DNA of 64,000 nt from Streptomyces griseicoloratus. Its GTDB lineage: Bacteria; Actinomycetota; Actinomycetes; Streptomycetales; Streptomycetaceae. The notes beneath the pieces were generated by a model. It saw only the letters and a program-made list of their open reading frames with translations. It did not search any database and was not told where the DNA came from. Positions 12,851 to 21,046 of this stretch are shown here, in pieces; within the stretch, counting starts at the first letter, position 1, and every line of letters begins with the position of its first letter. The position numbers and the translations under genes were made by a program. The stretch covers positions 62,001 through 126,000 of the forward strand of contig NZ_JACVQF010000192.1 of assembly GCF_014534645.1 (NCBI RefSeq), read 5' to 3'.

Positions 12851-13174
12851 GTGACCGAAGGGCATCGCATCACCATCGAGCGGAGCGGCCGGCACGTGCG
12901 CGTGGTGCACGGCGGCCAGGTGCTGGCGGAGAGCGACGAGGCGCTGGTCCTGCGCGAGACGGGCTGTCCCGACCGCTACTACCTCCCGGCGGACGACGTA
13001 CGCCTGGACCTGCTGACGCCGTCCGGGACGCACACGTACTGCCCCTTCAAGGGAACCGCGTCCTACTGGTCGCTGCCGGACGCGGCGGACGCGGTCTGGG
13101 CGTACCCGGAGCCGAAGCCGGACGTGAAGGAGATCAAGGACCACCTCTGCTTCTACGAGGTGGAAGTGTCATGA
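12851..13174 (+). CDS. DUF427-family protein
   Basis: 107 residues from a GTG with an AAGGAGG site. The family core is visible: VRVVHGGQVLAESDEALVL, RYYLPADDVRLDLL, TYCPFKGTASYW and an A-x-x-YPEP segment. The Cys in TYCPFKG and the following aromatic residues are conserved in the family. No biochemical function is firmly established. It is divergent from the methyltransferase gene and 37 bases upstream of the hydrolase gene. Confidence 0.9.
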   Translation: MTEGHRITIERSGRHVRVVHGGQVLAESDEALVLRETGCPDRYYLPADDVRLDLLTPSGTHTYCPFKGTASYWSLPDAADAVWAYPEPKPDVKEIKDHLCFYEVEVS

Positions 13175-13211
13175 GGGATTAATCGCGCGCTGTAGGGCAG
13201 TCTGCACAGGC

Positions 13212-13991
13212 ATGGAGACGAAGACCCTTTCGCGCGACGGCACACGCATCGCCTGGAAACGCTCGGGGCAGGGGCCGGCGGTCGTCCTGGTCAGCGGCGC
13301 GATGTCGACGGGCGCCACGCTCGCGCCCCTGGCCCTGCCGCTGGCGGAGCGTTTCGGCGTCACCGTGTACGACCGCCGGGGACGCGGCGAGAGCGGTGAC
13401 ACGCCGCCCTACGCGGTGGAACGCGAGATCGAGGACCTGGCGGCGCTGATCGACGCGGTGGGCGGCGAGGCGTCGCTGTACGGCATCTCGTCGGGCGGCG
13501 CGCTGGTGCTCCGGGCGGCGGCTAGCGGACTGCCGGTGCGCCGGCTCGCCGTGTACGAGGTGCCGTACGCCATGGACGACGCCGAGGCCGGGGCCCGCGC
13601 GGAGTACACCGCGCGGCTGACCGAGGCGCTCGCACAGGGCCGGCGCGGGGACGCGGTGGAGCTGTTCCTGCGGCTCACGGGACTGGGCGAGGCAGTGATC
13701 CGGGGTGCCCGTCAGTCCCCCATGTGGGCCGGCATGGAGTCGATCGCGCCGAGTCTGGCGTACGACGACGCCGTGATGGGCGACGGCCGCCTCCCCCGGT
13801 CGCTGCTGGCCTCGATCGCCGTGCCGGTGCTGTCGCTCGCGGGCGGGGCGAGCGCCGGCTGGATGCGCGAGGCGGCCCGGGCGGTGGCGGAGACGGTCCC
13901 CCAGGGCACCTACCGCACCCTGGAGGGCCAGAGCCACATGGTGGAGCCGGGAGTGCTGGCGCCGGTGCTCATGGAGTACTTCGCGCAGTGA
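13212..13991 (+). CDS. Alpha/beta-hydrolase
   Basis: 259 residues, complete fold. The oxyanion strand VVLVSGAM near residue 25, the nucleophile elbow GISSG near 95, and the C-terminal GQSHMVEPGVLAP containing the catalytic His are all visible. The acid is probably an Asp or Glu before SAGWMREAARAV. There is no signal peptide, so the enzyme is cytoplasmic. The substrate is not inferable. It ends 25 bases before the convergent mnmA gene. Confidence 0.9.
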   Translation: METKTLSRDGTRIAWKRSGQGPAVVLVSGAMSTGATLAPLALPLAERFGVTVYDRRGRGESGDTPPYAVEREIEDLAALIDAVGGEASLYGISSGGALVLRAAASGLPVRRLAVYEVPYAMDDAEAGARAEYTARLTEALAQGRRGDAVELFLRLTGLGEAVIRGARQSPMWAGMESIAPSLAYDDAVMGDGRLPRSLLASIAVPVLSLAGGASAGWMREAARAVAETVPQGTYRTLEGQSHMVEPGVLAPVLMEYFAQ

Positions 13992-14016
13992 CGCGGGCGG
14001 TGGCCCCGCCGTCGTC

Positions 14017-15147
14017 TCAGGCCACGCCGGCCGTCGCGCGCGTGGTGGACGCGATCGTCGCCGAGCCCACCACGCGCGTGCCGTCGTACAGCACGATCGC
14101 CTGGCCGGGGGCGACGCCCCGGACCGACTCGGTGAAGGTGACCTGGAGGGTGCCGTCGACCAGTTCGGCCCTCACCTCGGTCTCGCCGCCGTGGGCGCGC
14201 AGCTGGGCCGTGTAGGTGCCGGGGCCGGAAGGGGCGGCGCCGCACCAGCGGGGCTTGATCGCGGTGAGCGCGCCGACGTCCAGGGCGTCGGCCGGGCCGA
14301 CCGTCACCGTGTTGGTCACCGGGGAGATGTCGAGGACGTAGCGGGGCTTGCCGTCGGGGGCGGGGGTGCCGATCCTGAGTCCCTTGCGCTGGCCGATGGT
14401 GAAGCCGTAGGCGCCCTCGTGGGTGCCGAGCCTGTTGCCGGCCTCGTCGACGATGTCGCCCTCGGCGCGGCCCAGCCTCTTGGCGAGGAAGCCCTGGGTG
14501 TCGCCGTCGGCGATGAAGCAGATGTCGTGGGAGTCGGGCTTCTTGGCCACCGCCAGTCCCCTGCGCTCGGCCTCCGCGCGGATCTCGTCCTTGGTGGTGA
14601 CGGTGTCGCCCAGCGGGAACATCGCGTGGGCGAGCTGCCGGTCGTCCAGCACGCCGAGGACGTAGCTCTGGTCCTTCGCCATGTCGGAGGCGCGGTGCAG
14701 CTCGCGCGTGCCGTCCTCCTTGGTGATCACCTTGGCGTAGTGACCGGTGCAGACCGCGTCGAAGCCGAGCGCGAGCGCCTTGTCCAGGAGCGCGGCGAAC
14801 TTGATCTTCTCGTTGCAGCGCAGGCACGGGTTGGGGGTGCGCCCGGCCTCGTACTCGGCGACGAAGTCCTCGACGACGTCCTCGCGGAAGCGGTCGGCGA
14901 GGTCCCACACGTAGAACGGGATGCCGATGACGTCCGCGGCGCGGCGGGCGTCACGGGAGTCCTCGATGGTGCAACAGCCCCGCGCGCCCGTGCGGAAGGA
15001 CTGCGGGTTCGCGGAGAGCGCGAGGTGGACGCCGGTCACGTCGTGCCCCGCCTCGGCCGCACGGGCGGCGGCGACGGCGGAGTCGACTCCGCCCGACATG
15101 GCGGCGAGGACGCGGAGGGGGCGGGTGCGCTGCGGGGTGTCAGTCAT
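14017..15147 (-). CDS. mnmA: tRNA-specific 2-thiouridylase MnmA
   Basis: 376 residues from the ATG at 15147; longer in-frame sequence upstream is non-coding. MnmA adenylates U34 of Lys, Glu and Gln tRNAs and replaces O2 with sulfur. The PP-loop SGGVDS is at residues 18-23. The catalytic Cys lies in [12 protein letters not shown] (about 111), and the second catalytic Cys in [21 protein letters not shown] of the central domain is intact. Sulfur is probably supplied by the cysteine desulfurase encoded just beyond the amidase gene. Confidence 0.96.
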   Translation of the reverse strand: MTDTPQRTRPLRVLAAMSGGVDSAVAAARAAEAGHDVTGVHLALSANPQSFRTGARGCCTIEDSRDARRAADVIGIPFYVWDLADRFREDVVEDFVAEYEAGRTPNPCLRCNEKIKFAALLDKALALGFDAVCTGHYAKVITKEDGTRELHRASDMAKDQSYVLGVLDDRQLAHAMFPLGDTVTTKDEIRAEAERRGLAVAKKPDSHDICFIADGDTQGFLAKRLGRAEGDIVDEAGNRLGTHEGAYGFTIGQRKGLRIGTPAPDGKPRYVLDISPVTNTVTVGPADALDVGALTAIKPRWCGAAPSGPGTYTAQLRAHGGETEVRAELVDGTLQVTFTESVRGVAPGQAIVLYDGTRVVGSATIASTTRATAGVA

Positions 15148-15207
15148 AGCCCTTCCAGAGTACGGGGGACCGGGAACCAGAGCCCGCGAGTATCCGTTCA
15201 CGATCAC

Positions 15208-15927
15208 ATGGGGGCGAGCAGCCGATCCGCGAGCGGATCCAAGGACACCGACCGGCGCATCGGCCGCCGGGCGCTGATCATCGGCGGCACGGCGGCGGCC
15301 GTGGGCACGGCGGTGCTGGCACGCGACGAGCTGGGCCGCCTGTGGTGGCGGGTGCCCGGCGTGGAGAGGCCCCGCGAGGAGGGGGCGGTCGACTACCGGG
15401 GCGCCCGGTGGGTGGCGGCGTCGGAGGCGAACTGGCGGCGCGCCGACCGGCCCGACGACTACGGCGTCGACATGGTGGTCATCCATGTCACCCAGGGCAG
15501 TTTCGCGAGCGCGGTGAAGGCGTTCCAGGACCCGGGGCACCAGGCGGCCACGCACTACATCGTCGGTCAGGACGGCCGGGTCACGCAGATGATCCGCGAG
15601 CTGGACGTGGCGTACCACGCGGGCAACCGCGACTACAACGAGCGCAGTGTCGGCATCGAGCACGAGGGCTTCGTGGACCGGCCGCAGGACTTCACGGACG
15701 CGATGTACGCCGCCTCGGCGCGGCTGACGGCGGGGATCTGCGAGCGGTACGGCATACCCGTCGACCGCGAGCACATCATCGGCCACGTGGAGGTGCCGGG
15801 CACCGACCACACCGATCCGGGGCCGCACTGGGACTGGGACCGGTACATGGAGCTGGTGCGACGCGCCCGCACGGCCGGCACTGCCGAGACCGCCCGGACG
15901 GCCGGCGCCACGGGGACGGCGTCCTAG
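15208..15927 (+). CDS. N-acetylmuramoyl-L-alanine amidase (Amidase_2), exported
   Basis: 239 residues. The N-terminus carries a twin-arginine-like signal ([12 protein letters not shown] followed by an Ala/Val-rich helix), so export through Tat or anchoring as a single-pass protein is likely. The zinc amidase domain follows, with the first ligand His in [22 protein letters not shown], and the distal motif [12 protein letters not shown] containing the second His. It cleaves the bond between MurNAc and the stem peptide in cell-wall turnover. It lies antisense between mnmA and the cysteine desulfurase, sharing a 60-base divergent promoter region with mnmA and overlapping the desulfurase stop. Confidence 0.93.
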   Translation: MGASSRSASGSKDTDRRIGRRALIIGGTAAAVGTAVLARDELGRLWWRVPGVERPREEGAVDYRGARWVAASEANWRRADRPDDYGVDMVVIHVTQGSFASAVKAFQDPGHQAATHYIVGQDGRVTQMIRELDVAYHAGNRDYNERSVGIEHEGFVDRPQDFTDAMYAASARLTAGICERYGIPVDREHIIGHVEVPGTDHTDPGPHWDWDRYMELVRRARTAGTAETARTAGATGTAS

Positions 15928-17093
15928 GTCAGCCCCGCGGCCCGGGCCCGTTCCACCGCCGGGCCGATCGCCTTGGCCAGCGCCTCGACGTCGGCCTCGG
16001 TGGAGGTGTGGCCGAGGGAGAAGCGCAGGGTGCCTCGGGCCAGGTCGGGGTCGGTGCCGGTGGCCAGCAGGACGTGGCTGGGCTGGGCGACGCCCGCGGT
16101 GCAGGCGGAGCCGGTGGAGCACTCGATGCCCTGGGCGTCGAGCAGGAGCAGCAGGGAGTCGCCCTCGCAGCCCGGGAAGGTGAAGTGGGCGTTGGCCGGG
16201 AGGCGGCCGCCGGGGGCCGGGTCACCGCCGAGGATCGCGTCGGGGACCGCCTTGCGGACCGCGTCGACCAGGTCGTCGCGCAGGGCGCCGATCTCGCGGG
16301 CGAACCACTCGCGCTGCCCGGCGGCGAGCCGGCCGGCGACGGCGAAGGAGGCGATCGCGGGGACGTCGAGGGTGCCCGAGCGGACGTGGCGTTCCTGTCC
16401 GCCGCCGTGCAGGACGGGCACGGGGGCGTACTCGCGGCCGAGGAGCAGCGCGCCGATGCCGTACGGCCCGCCGATCTTGTGGCCGGAAACGGTCATCGCG
16501 GCGAGGCCCGACGCGCCGAAGTCGACGGGGAGCTGGCCGAACGCCTGGACCGCGTCGGCGTGCAGCGGAACACCGAACTCGGCGGCGACGTCGGCGAGTT
16601 CGCGGACCGGCATGATCGTGCCGATCTCGTTGTTGGCCCACATGACGGTGGCGAGGGCGACGTCGTCGGGGTTGCGGGCGATGGCCTCGCGCAGGACGTC
16701 GGCGTGGACGCGGCCGTGGGTGTCGACCGGCAGGTACTCGACGGTCGCGCCCTCGTGCTCGCCGAGCCAGTGCACGGCGTCGAGGACGGCGTGGTGCTCG
16801 ACGGGGCTGGCCAGGATGCGGGTGCGGGCCGGGTCGGCGGCGCGGCGCGCCCAGTACAGGCCCTTGACGGCGAGGTTGTCGGCCTCGGTGCCGCCGGAGG
16901 TGAGGACGACCTCGCTGGGGCGGGCGCCCAGGGCCTCGGCAAGGGTCTCGCGGGCCTCCTCGACGGTGCGGCGCGCGCGGCGGCCGGACGCGTGGAGGGA
17001 GGAGGCGTTCCCGGTGACGCCGAGGTGCGCGGTGAGTGCCTCGACCGCCTCGGGAAGCATCGGGGTGGTCGCGGCGTGGTCGAGGTAAGCCAT
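15924..17093 (-). CDS. Cysteine desulfurase, NifS/IscS type
   Basis: 389 residues. A PLP enzyme that moves sulfur from cysteine to a protein persulfide for Fe-S clusters and thionucleosides. The N-terminal [20 protein letters not shown], the PLP-lysine region [12 protein letters not shown] and the catalytic Cys in STGSACTAG are all intact. It is transcribed toward mnmA, separated from it by the opposed amidase gene. The two stop codons overlap in the tetramer CTAG at 15924-15927. Supplying MnmA with sulfur is the obvious role, by analogy with IscS-MnmA. Confidence 0.95.
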   Translation of the reverse strand: MAYLDHAATTPMLPEAVEALTAHLGVTGNASSLHASGRRARRTVEEARETLAEALGARPSEVVLTSGGTEADNLAVKGLYWARRAADPARTRILASPVEHHAVLDAVHWLGEHEGATVEYLPVDTHGRVHADVLREAIARNPDDVALATVMWANNEIGTIMPVRELADVAAEFGVPLHADAVQAFGQLPVDFGASGLAAMTVSGHKIGGPYGIGALLLGREYAPVPVLHGGGQERHVRSGTLDVPAIASFAVAGRLAAGQREWFAREIGALRDDLVDAVRKAVPDAILGGDPAPGGRLPANAHFTFPGCEGDSLLLLLDAQGIECSTGSACTAGVAQPSHVLLATGTDPDLARGTLRFSLGHTSTEADVEALAKAIGPAVERARAAGLT

Positions 17094-17161
17094 GGTGAGG
17101 CCGATTCTACGGGGCGGCCCCGCTCGGCCTCAGATCAAGGTTGGCCTCTTCGGCGGACGGT

Positions 17162-17428
17162 TCACAGACTCCACGACAGGGTGTTGTCCGCGGACATGAA
17201 AGCCGCCAGGACCAGGAGGTCGGCGACACCGAGTCCGAGGCCGAGGAGGGCGCGGCCGCGGCGGGTGGTGCCCCTCACCAGGGCGATGCCCGCGAGGGCG
17301 ATGGCGACCGGGCCCAGGAAGACGTTGAGGACCAGCAGGCCGAGCAGGCCCAGGACGAAGGAGGCGACGGCCATGCCGTCGGTGTCCCGGATGCCGGTTC
17401 GGCGCGCGGCCGGTGCGGTGAGCTGCAT
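17162..17428 (-). CDS. Small DUF4190-like membrane protein
   Basis: 88 residues from the ATG at 17428, with GGGAG just upstream. Two hydrophobic segments are seen: MAVASFVLGLLGLLVLN joined to FLGPVAIALAGIALVRG, then a basic loop (TTRRGRALLG) and LGLGVADLLVLAAF. The ASFVLGLLGL and GIALV patterns fit the DUF4190 group. Its function is unknown. It is the second gene of a two-gene unit divergent from the TetR-family regulator, separated from the upstream 56-codon gene by 20 bases. Confidence 0.8.
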   Translation of the reverse strand: MQLTAPAARRTGIRDTDGMAVASFVLGLLGLLVLNVFLGPVAIALAGIALVRGTTRRGRALLGLGLGVADLLVLAAFMSADNTLSWSL

Positions 17429-17448
17429 GGTGGTCTCCCGACGGTGCG

Positions 17449-17619
17449 TCAGCGGGCGGAGGTGCTGCTGCGGCGGCGGCCGTGCCGCTCGCGGACCGCG
17501 AAGACGCCGAGCCAGACGGCGATGACGGCCCCGGCCGCGACGGAGAAGGTGAGCGGCGCGTGGGCGACGGTGCCCAGGACGACGCCGAGGAGCAGGAGGG
17601 CGGCGACGAGAAACAGCAT
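17449..17619 (-). CDS. 56-residue two-helix membrane protein
   Basis: A very short gene: ATG at 17619, stop at 17449. The sequence begins MLFLVAALLLLGVVLG, then TVAHAPL, a second hydrophobic helix FSVAAGAVIAVWLGVFAV, and a basic tail (RERHGRRRSSTSAR). Two membrane spans with both ends inside are expected from the positive charges. GC bias at the third codon position supports coding. Its position immediately beside the TetR operators and before the DUF4190 gene suggests the two are co-regulated. Function unknown. Confidence 0.72.
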   Translation of the reverse strand: MLFLVAALLLLGVVLGTVAHAPLTFSVAAGAVIAVWLGVFAVRERHGRRRSSTSAR

Positions 17620-17656
17620 GGAGCGGACCCCCAGGATTCGGTGAACGCTTGTAGTT

Positions 17657-17727
17657 ACAGTTGTTCACTGACTACTGAGTCTAGCGCGTCCCGCGGCTTT
17701 CCAATTCCAGAGAACAGTTGTTAACTG
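17657..17727. promoter_or_regulatory. Two operator-like repeats between the TetR regulator and the small membrane genes
   Basis: The 14-mer ACAGTTGTTCACTG (17657-17670) recurs as ACAGTTGTTAACTG (17714-17727), differing at one base. The second is an interrupted palindrome (CAGTT-gtt-AACTG), and the first has partial dyad symmetry plus a flanking GTGAAC/GTTCAC pair (17641-17646 and 17663-17668). The second copy ends seven bases before the regulator ATG, so binding there would block its own transcription. The region is markedly AT-richer than its surroundings. Confidence 0.65.
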
Positions 17728-17733
17728 CATGGC

Positions 17734-18381
17734 ATGAGTCACACCCTCGGCGTCCGGCAGGCCCAGAAACAGAAGACCCGGCGGGCGCTCCTGGACGCGG
17801 CGCTCGCACTGCTGGAGGAGCAGAGCCTGAGCAGCCTGGGACTGCGCGAGGTCACCCGTGCCGTCGGCGTCGCGCCGACCGCCTTCTACCGGCACTTCCG
17901 CTCCACGGCCGACCTCGGCGTGGCCCTGGTCGAGGAGGCCCTGGGCAGTCTGCACCCGATGATCCGGACGACGGTGTCCCCGGCGGAGGACGGTGACGAA
18001 CGGATCGACCGCGCCGTGGAGTTGATCGCGGGCCACGTGGCCGCGCACCCCGCCCACGTACGCTTCATCGCCCGGGAGCGGCACGGCGGGGTGCAGCCGG
18101 TGCGGGAGGCGATACGGGCCCAACTGGCGCGGTTCGCCGAGGAGGTGAAGGCCGAGCTGGCCAAGGACCCCCTCTCGGCGGGCTGGAGCGACGACGACCT
18201 GCTGATGCTGGCGGGCCTGTACGTCGACCAGATGCTGATCACGGCCTCGCTGTTCCTGGAGGCCCTGGACGCCCCGGAGGAGGAACGGCGGCGCGTCACC
18301 GAGGTCGCCACCCGCCGGATGCGGCTGATCGCCATCGGCCGCCGGCACTGGGCGGACCGACCGGCCCGACAAGCGGGCTGA
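17734..18381 (+). CDS. TetR-family regulator, FabR-like
   Basis: 215 residues. The N-terminal helix-turn-helix reads SLGLREVTRAVGVAPTAFYRHF, preceded by QKQKTRRALLDAAL. This resembles E. coli FabR (the repressor of unsaturated fatty acid genes) along the HTH and into the ligand domain, where FIARERHG parallels LLRERSG. No fatty acid gene is adjacent; the divergent targets are two small membrane-protein genes. There is no ribosome site before the ATG at 17734, so a leaderless transcript is possible. The operator pair upstream suggests autoregulation. Confidence 0.9.
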   Translation: MSHTLGVRQAQKQKTRRALLDAALALLEEQSLSSLGLREVTRAVGVAPTAFYRHFRSTADLGVALVEEALGSLHPMIRTTVSPAEDGDERIDRAVELIAGHVAAHPAHVRFIARERHGGVQPVREAIRAQLARFAEEVKAELAKDPLSAGWSDDDLLMLAGLYVDQMLITASLFLEALDAPEEERRRVTEVATRRMRLIAIGRRHWADRPARQAG

Positions 18382-18388
18382 CGGCACG

Positions 18389-19360
18389 TCAGCCGTCGGA
18401 CCGGTACATCTCCACGACGGCGGTCGCGGCACGGGCCAGCTCCTCCCGCGCCTCGGGCGGGTCGACCACCTCGATCCGGTCGGAGAACGCGAGCAGTTGC
18501 CGGACCTCGACGACGGAGCCGTACGCGAGCCGTACGGTCGCCCACTCGTCGTCACCGCCACCACCGCCCTCGGGCCGGCCGGCCAGCGACGCGGCGTTCA
18601 GCCGCAGGAACATGTCGAGGCGGTCGGGACGGACGCGGACGGTGACGACGAGCCCGCCGGGACGTTCCTCGACCCCGCGGCGCAACACCTCCCAGACATC
18701 GGCGAGTTCCGCGCCCGGCCGGCGCCGCACGGCGTCGTCGAGGACGGTCGCCCCACGCACCCGGTCCGCGCGGAAGAGCCGGGGGCTGCCGAGCAGGTCG
18801 GCGACGAGGTACCAGACCCCGGCCTTGGCGACGAGGCCGTACGGGTCGACGGTGTACGTCCTCGTCCGCCGCTCCCCGCTGTGCCGGTAGCGCAGGCGCA
18901 ACCGCCGGTCGGCGAACACCGCGTCCTTCAGGGTGTCCAGGTCGACGGCGGGCTGCGGCCCGCCCTTCCAGCGGGTGGCGTCGACGAGGATCCGGCGGGA
19001 GGCCGTCTCCGCGGCCGGCCGGAACGGTGCCGGGAGCGCCGCCATCACCTTGCGCAGCGCCGAGCCGAGCGCCTCGTCCAGCCCGAGGGCGGCGTGCGCG
19101 CCCCGGGCGGCCAGCACGAACAGCGCGCGGGACTCGTCGGCGGTCAGCCCGGTGACGTCCGTACGGAACCCTTCGAGCAGCGCGATGCCGCCGTGCCGCC
19201 CGCGTTCGGCGTAGACCGGGACGCCGGAGGCGGAAAGGGCCTCCACGTCCCGGTAGACGGTGCGTACGGACACCTCCAGCCGCTCGGCGAGTTCGCGGGC
19301 GGGGACGCGGCCGCGGGTCTGCAACAGCAGCAGGATGGACAGCAGGCGGTCGGATTTCAC
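18389..19360 (-). CDS. WYL-domain transcriptional regulator with N-terminal HTH
   Basis: 323 residues from a GTG start. The DeoR/HTH_11-type helix-turn-helix is at the N-terminus (RVPARELAERLEVSVRTVYRDVEAL, near 15-40). The WYL domain follows in the second half (LRLRYRHSGERRTRTYTVDPYGLVAKAGVWYLVADLLG), ending in a WCX-like C-terminal segment (VTVRVRPDRLDMFLRL). WYL domains sense ligands or nucleic acids in regulators of this YafY type. It is convergent with the TetR-family gene (7 bases apart) and transcribed away from the thioesterase gene start. Confidence 0.93.
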   Translation of the reverse strand: MKSDRLLSILLLLQTRGRVPARELAERLEVSVRTVYRDVEALSASGVPVYAERGRHGGIALLEGFRTDVTGLTADESRALFVLAARGAHAALGLDEALGSALRKVMAALPAPFRPAAETASRRILVDATRWKGGPQPAVDLDTLKDAVFADRRLRLRYRHSGERRTRTYTVDPYGLVAKAGVWYLVADLLGSPRLFRADRVRGATVLDDAVRRRPGAELADVWEVLRRGVEERPGGLVVTVRVRPDRLDMFLRLNAASLAGRPEGGGGGDDEWATVRLAYGSVVEVRQLLAFSDRIEVVDPPEAREELARAATAVVEMYRSDG

Positions 19361-19393
19361 GGCACCCAGCCTGCCCCCTCCCCGGGCGCCGGG

Positions 19394-20254
19394 TCAGCCG
19401 AGCCGGACGCGGGCCAGCTGCCGGGACTGCGCCACCAGCCGGCCGGCACTGTCCCAGACCTCGGCGTCCTCCTCCAGGAAGCCGCCGGCGAGGTTACGGG
19501 TCGTGATGGACACGCGCACCGGCCCCGGCGCGGGGCGGCACCGCACGTGCACGGTCAGCTCGACCGTCGGGACCCAGCCCTTCAGTCCGAGCTCGAAGGC
19601 GGTCGGGGGCAGCGCGTCCACCGCCAGCAGCAGGGAGAAGGGGTCGGCGTCACGACCGTCGGCGAGCCCGAACCAGGCCCGCATCTCCCCCTTGCCCGAG
19701 GGCTGCCCGAGCGCCCAGCCCAGGGTGGCCGGGTCCAGCTTGAGCATCAGCCGGTCGGCGATGGCCGAGCCCCCGTCGACGGGGGAGGGTCCGTCCTCCG
19801 GGCCGAAGCACTGGTCCATGGGCGGCAGGGCGGGCGGCTGCGCCGAGGTGCGCACGTCGGCGGGGAGGGCGCCGAGATCGCCGTAGGAGGCGAGGACGCG
19901 GATGCGCTCGACCTCGTTGCCCCGGTCGTCGTACTGGAAGAGGGACGCCTGGCCCGTGGAGAGCGTCCGGCCCGTGCGGACGGTCTCCGTGCGCACCACG
20001 GCGGGGCCCGGCCGGGAGGCCGTGAGGTAGTGCGCCGAGATGGTGAACGGGTCGGGGTGCGGGAGGGCGTCCGCGAGGGCGCGGCCCAGGACGGCCAGCA
20101 GGTATCCGCCGTTGACGGCGTTCATGATCGTCCAGCCGGCGGAGAGGTCGATGTCGTAGACGCCGGGTGAGCGCCGGGTGAGCGAGGTGTCCCGGTCGAA
20201 CTCGCTGTCGCCGATGGTGGCCCGCGCGGCCGGTGCGGAGGCTGCTTCTGGCAT
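19394..20254 (-). CDS. Thioesterase-family protein (double hot-dog)
   Basis: 286 residues from the ATG at 20254; an in-frame ATG at 20272 would add six residues, and neither has a ribosome site. The N-terminal half contains AGWTIMNAVNGGYLLAVLGRAL and the strand TISAHYLTASRPGPAVVRTE; the second half contains VELTVHVRCRPAPGPVRVSI and LVAQSRQLA. This two-module pattern is that of TesB-like acyl-CoA thioesterases or their non-catalytic relatives. TACCGT six bases before the ATG at 20254 could be a -10 of a leaderless transcript. The acyl substrate is unknown. Confidence 0.82.
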   Translation of the reverse strand: MPEAASAPAARATIGDSEFDRDTSLTRRSPGVYDIDLSAGWTIMNAVNGGYLLAVLGRALADALPHPDPFTISAHYLTASRPGPAVVRTETVRTGRTLSTGQASLFQYDDRGNEVERIRVLASYGDLGALPADVRTSAQPPALPPMDQCFGPEDGPSPVDGGSAIADRLMLKLDPATLGWALGQPSGKGEMRAWFGLADGRDADPFSLLLAVDALPPTAFELGLKGWVPTVELTVHVRCRPAPGPVRVSITTRNLAGGFLEEDAEVWDSAGRLVAQSRQLARVRLG

Positions 20255-20317
20255 GGCTGCACGGTACAACATGAAATTACTAAGCGGTAGCTTGGGATCG
20301 GGTCCGGTGCCGGCCGC

Positions 20318-20977
20318 TCACTCCCCCTCGACCACGGCCGACCGCCGGTTCCACGCGCGCGGCGCCCGCCAGTGGAAGCGCATCGCGAGCAGGCGCAGCA
20401 GGAAGGCGGTGACCACCGCGAGGCCGCTGGTGAACGGCGTCAGGGCCTCGAAGCGGATGCACAGGGCGACCATCGCGGAGCCGACGATCGCCGGGACCGC
20501 GTACAGGTCGCGGTCCCAGCGCAGCAGTGAGGGCACCTCGTTGGCCAGGACGTCCCGCAGCACACCGCCGCCCACGGCGGTCGCCAGGCCCAGGCAGGCG
20601 GAGGCGGTCAGGCCGAGCCCGTAGTCGTACGCCTTGGTCGTCCCGGCGACGCAGAACAGGCCGAGGCCGGCCGCGTCGAAGATGTTCACGCCGGTCTGGA
20701 GGCGCTCGACGTGGGGGTGCAGGAAGAAGACCAGCAGGGCGGCGAGCAGCGGGGTGACGAAGTACCCGAGATCCGTGAACGCGGCGGGCGGTACGGCTCC
20801 GATGATCAGGTCCCGGAACAGCCCGCCGCCCAGCGCCGTGACCTCGGCGAGGACGGCGATGCCGAACACGTCGAAGTTCTTGCGCACGGCCAGCAGCGCA
20901 CCGGAGATCGCGAAGACGAAAATGCCGATCAGGTCGAGCGTGTGCTGGACGGTGGGGGTGAAGAGTTCCTCGTACAC
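20318..20977 (-). CDS. TRIC-type (UPF0126) cation channel family protein
   Basis: 219 residues, seven predicted membrane segments. Two tandem UPF0126 modules each carry the glycine-rich GGGxxRD motif: LGGGLFRDLIIGAVPP near residue 50, and VGGGVLRDVLANEVP near 140. Prokaryotic TRIC proteins form trimeric channels selective for monovalent cations. The GTG start at 20977 has a weak ribosome site. The last 20 residues are basic. Confidence 0.92.
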   Translation of the reverse strand: MYEELFTPTVQHTLDLIGIFVFAISGALLAVRKNFDVFGIAVLAEVTALGGGLFRDLIIGAVPPAAFTDLGYFVTPLLAALLVFFLHPHVERLQTGVNIFDAAGLGLFCVAGTTKAYDYGLGLTASACLGLATAVGGGVLRDVLANEVPSLLRWDRDLYAVPAIVGSAMVALCIRFEALTPFTSGLAVVTAFLLRLLAMRFHWRAPRAWNRRSAVVEGE

Positions 20978-20999
20978 CCTGCCATTCTCACCTGCCGAG

Positions 21000-21032
21000 G
21001 AGCCCCCGCCTTACAAATGAAGGCGGGGGCTC
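21000..21032 (-). terminator. Terminator of the peptide-transporter operon
   Basis: A perfect 13 bp stem (left arm 21000-21012, right arm 21020-21032, core AGCCCCCGCCTT) with the AT-rich loop ACAAATG lies 15 bases after the stop of the last transporter gene. It also separates that operon from the TRIC gene, whose start is 23 bases further on. Confidence 0.88.
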
Positions 21033-21046
21033 GCTGACAGGGAAGG

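Noticed and set aside
14191-15207. Upstream in-frame extension of the amidase frame over mnmA
   Set aside because: The extension is antisense to mnmA and has no amidase-like sequence; the ATG at 15208 precedes a clear Tat-like signal.
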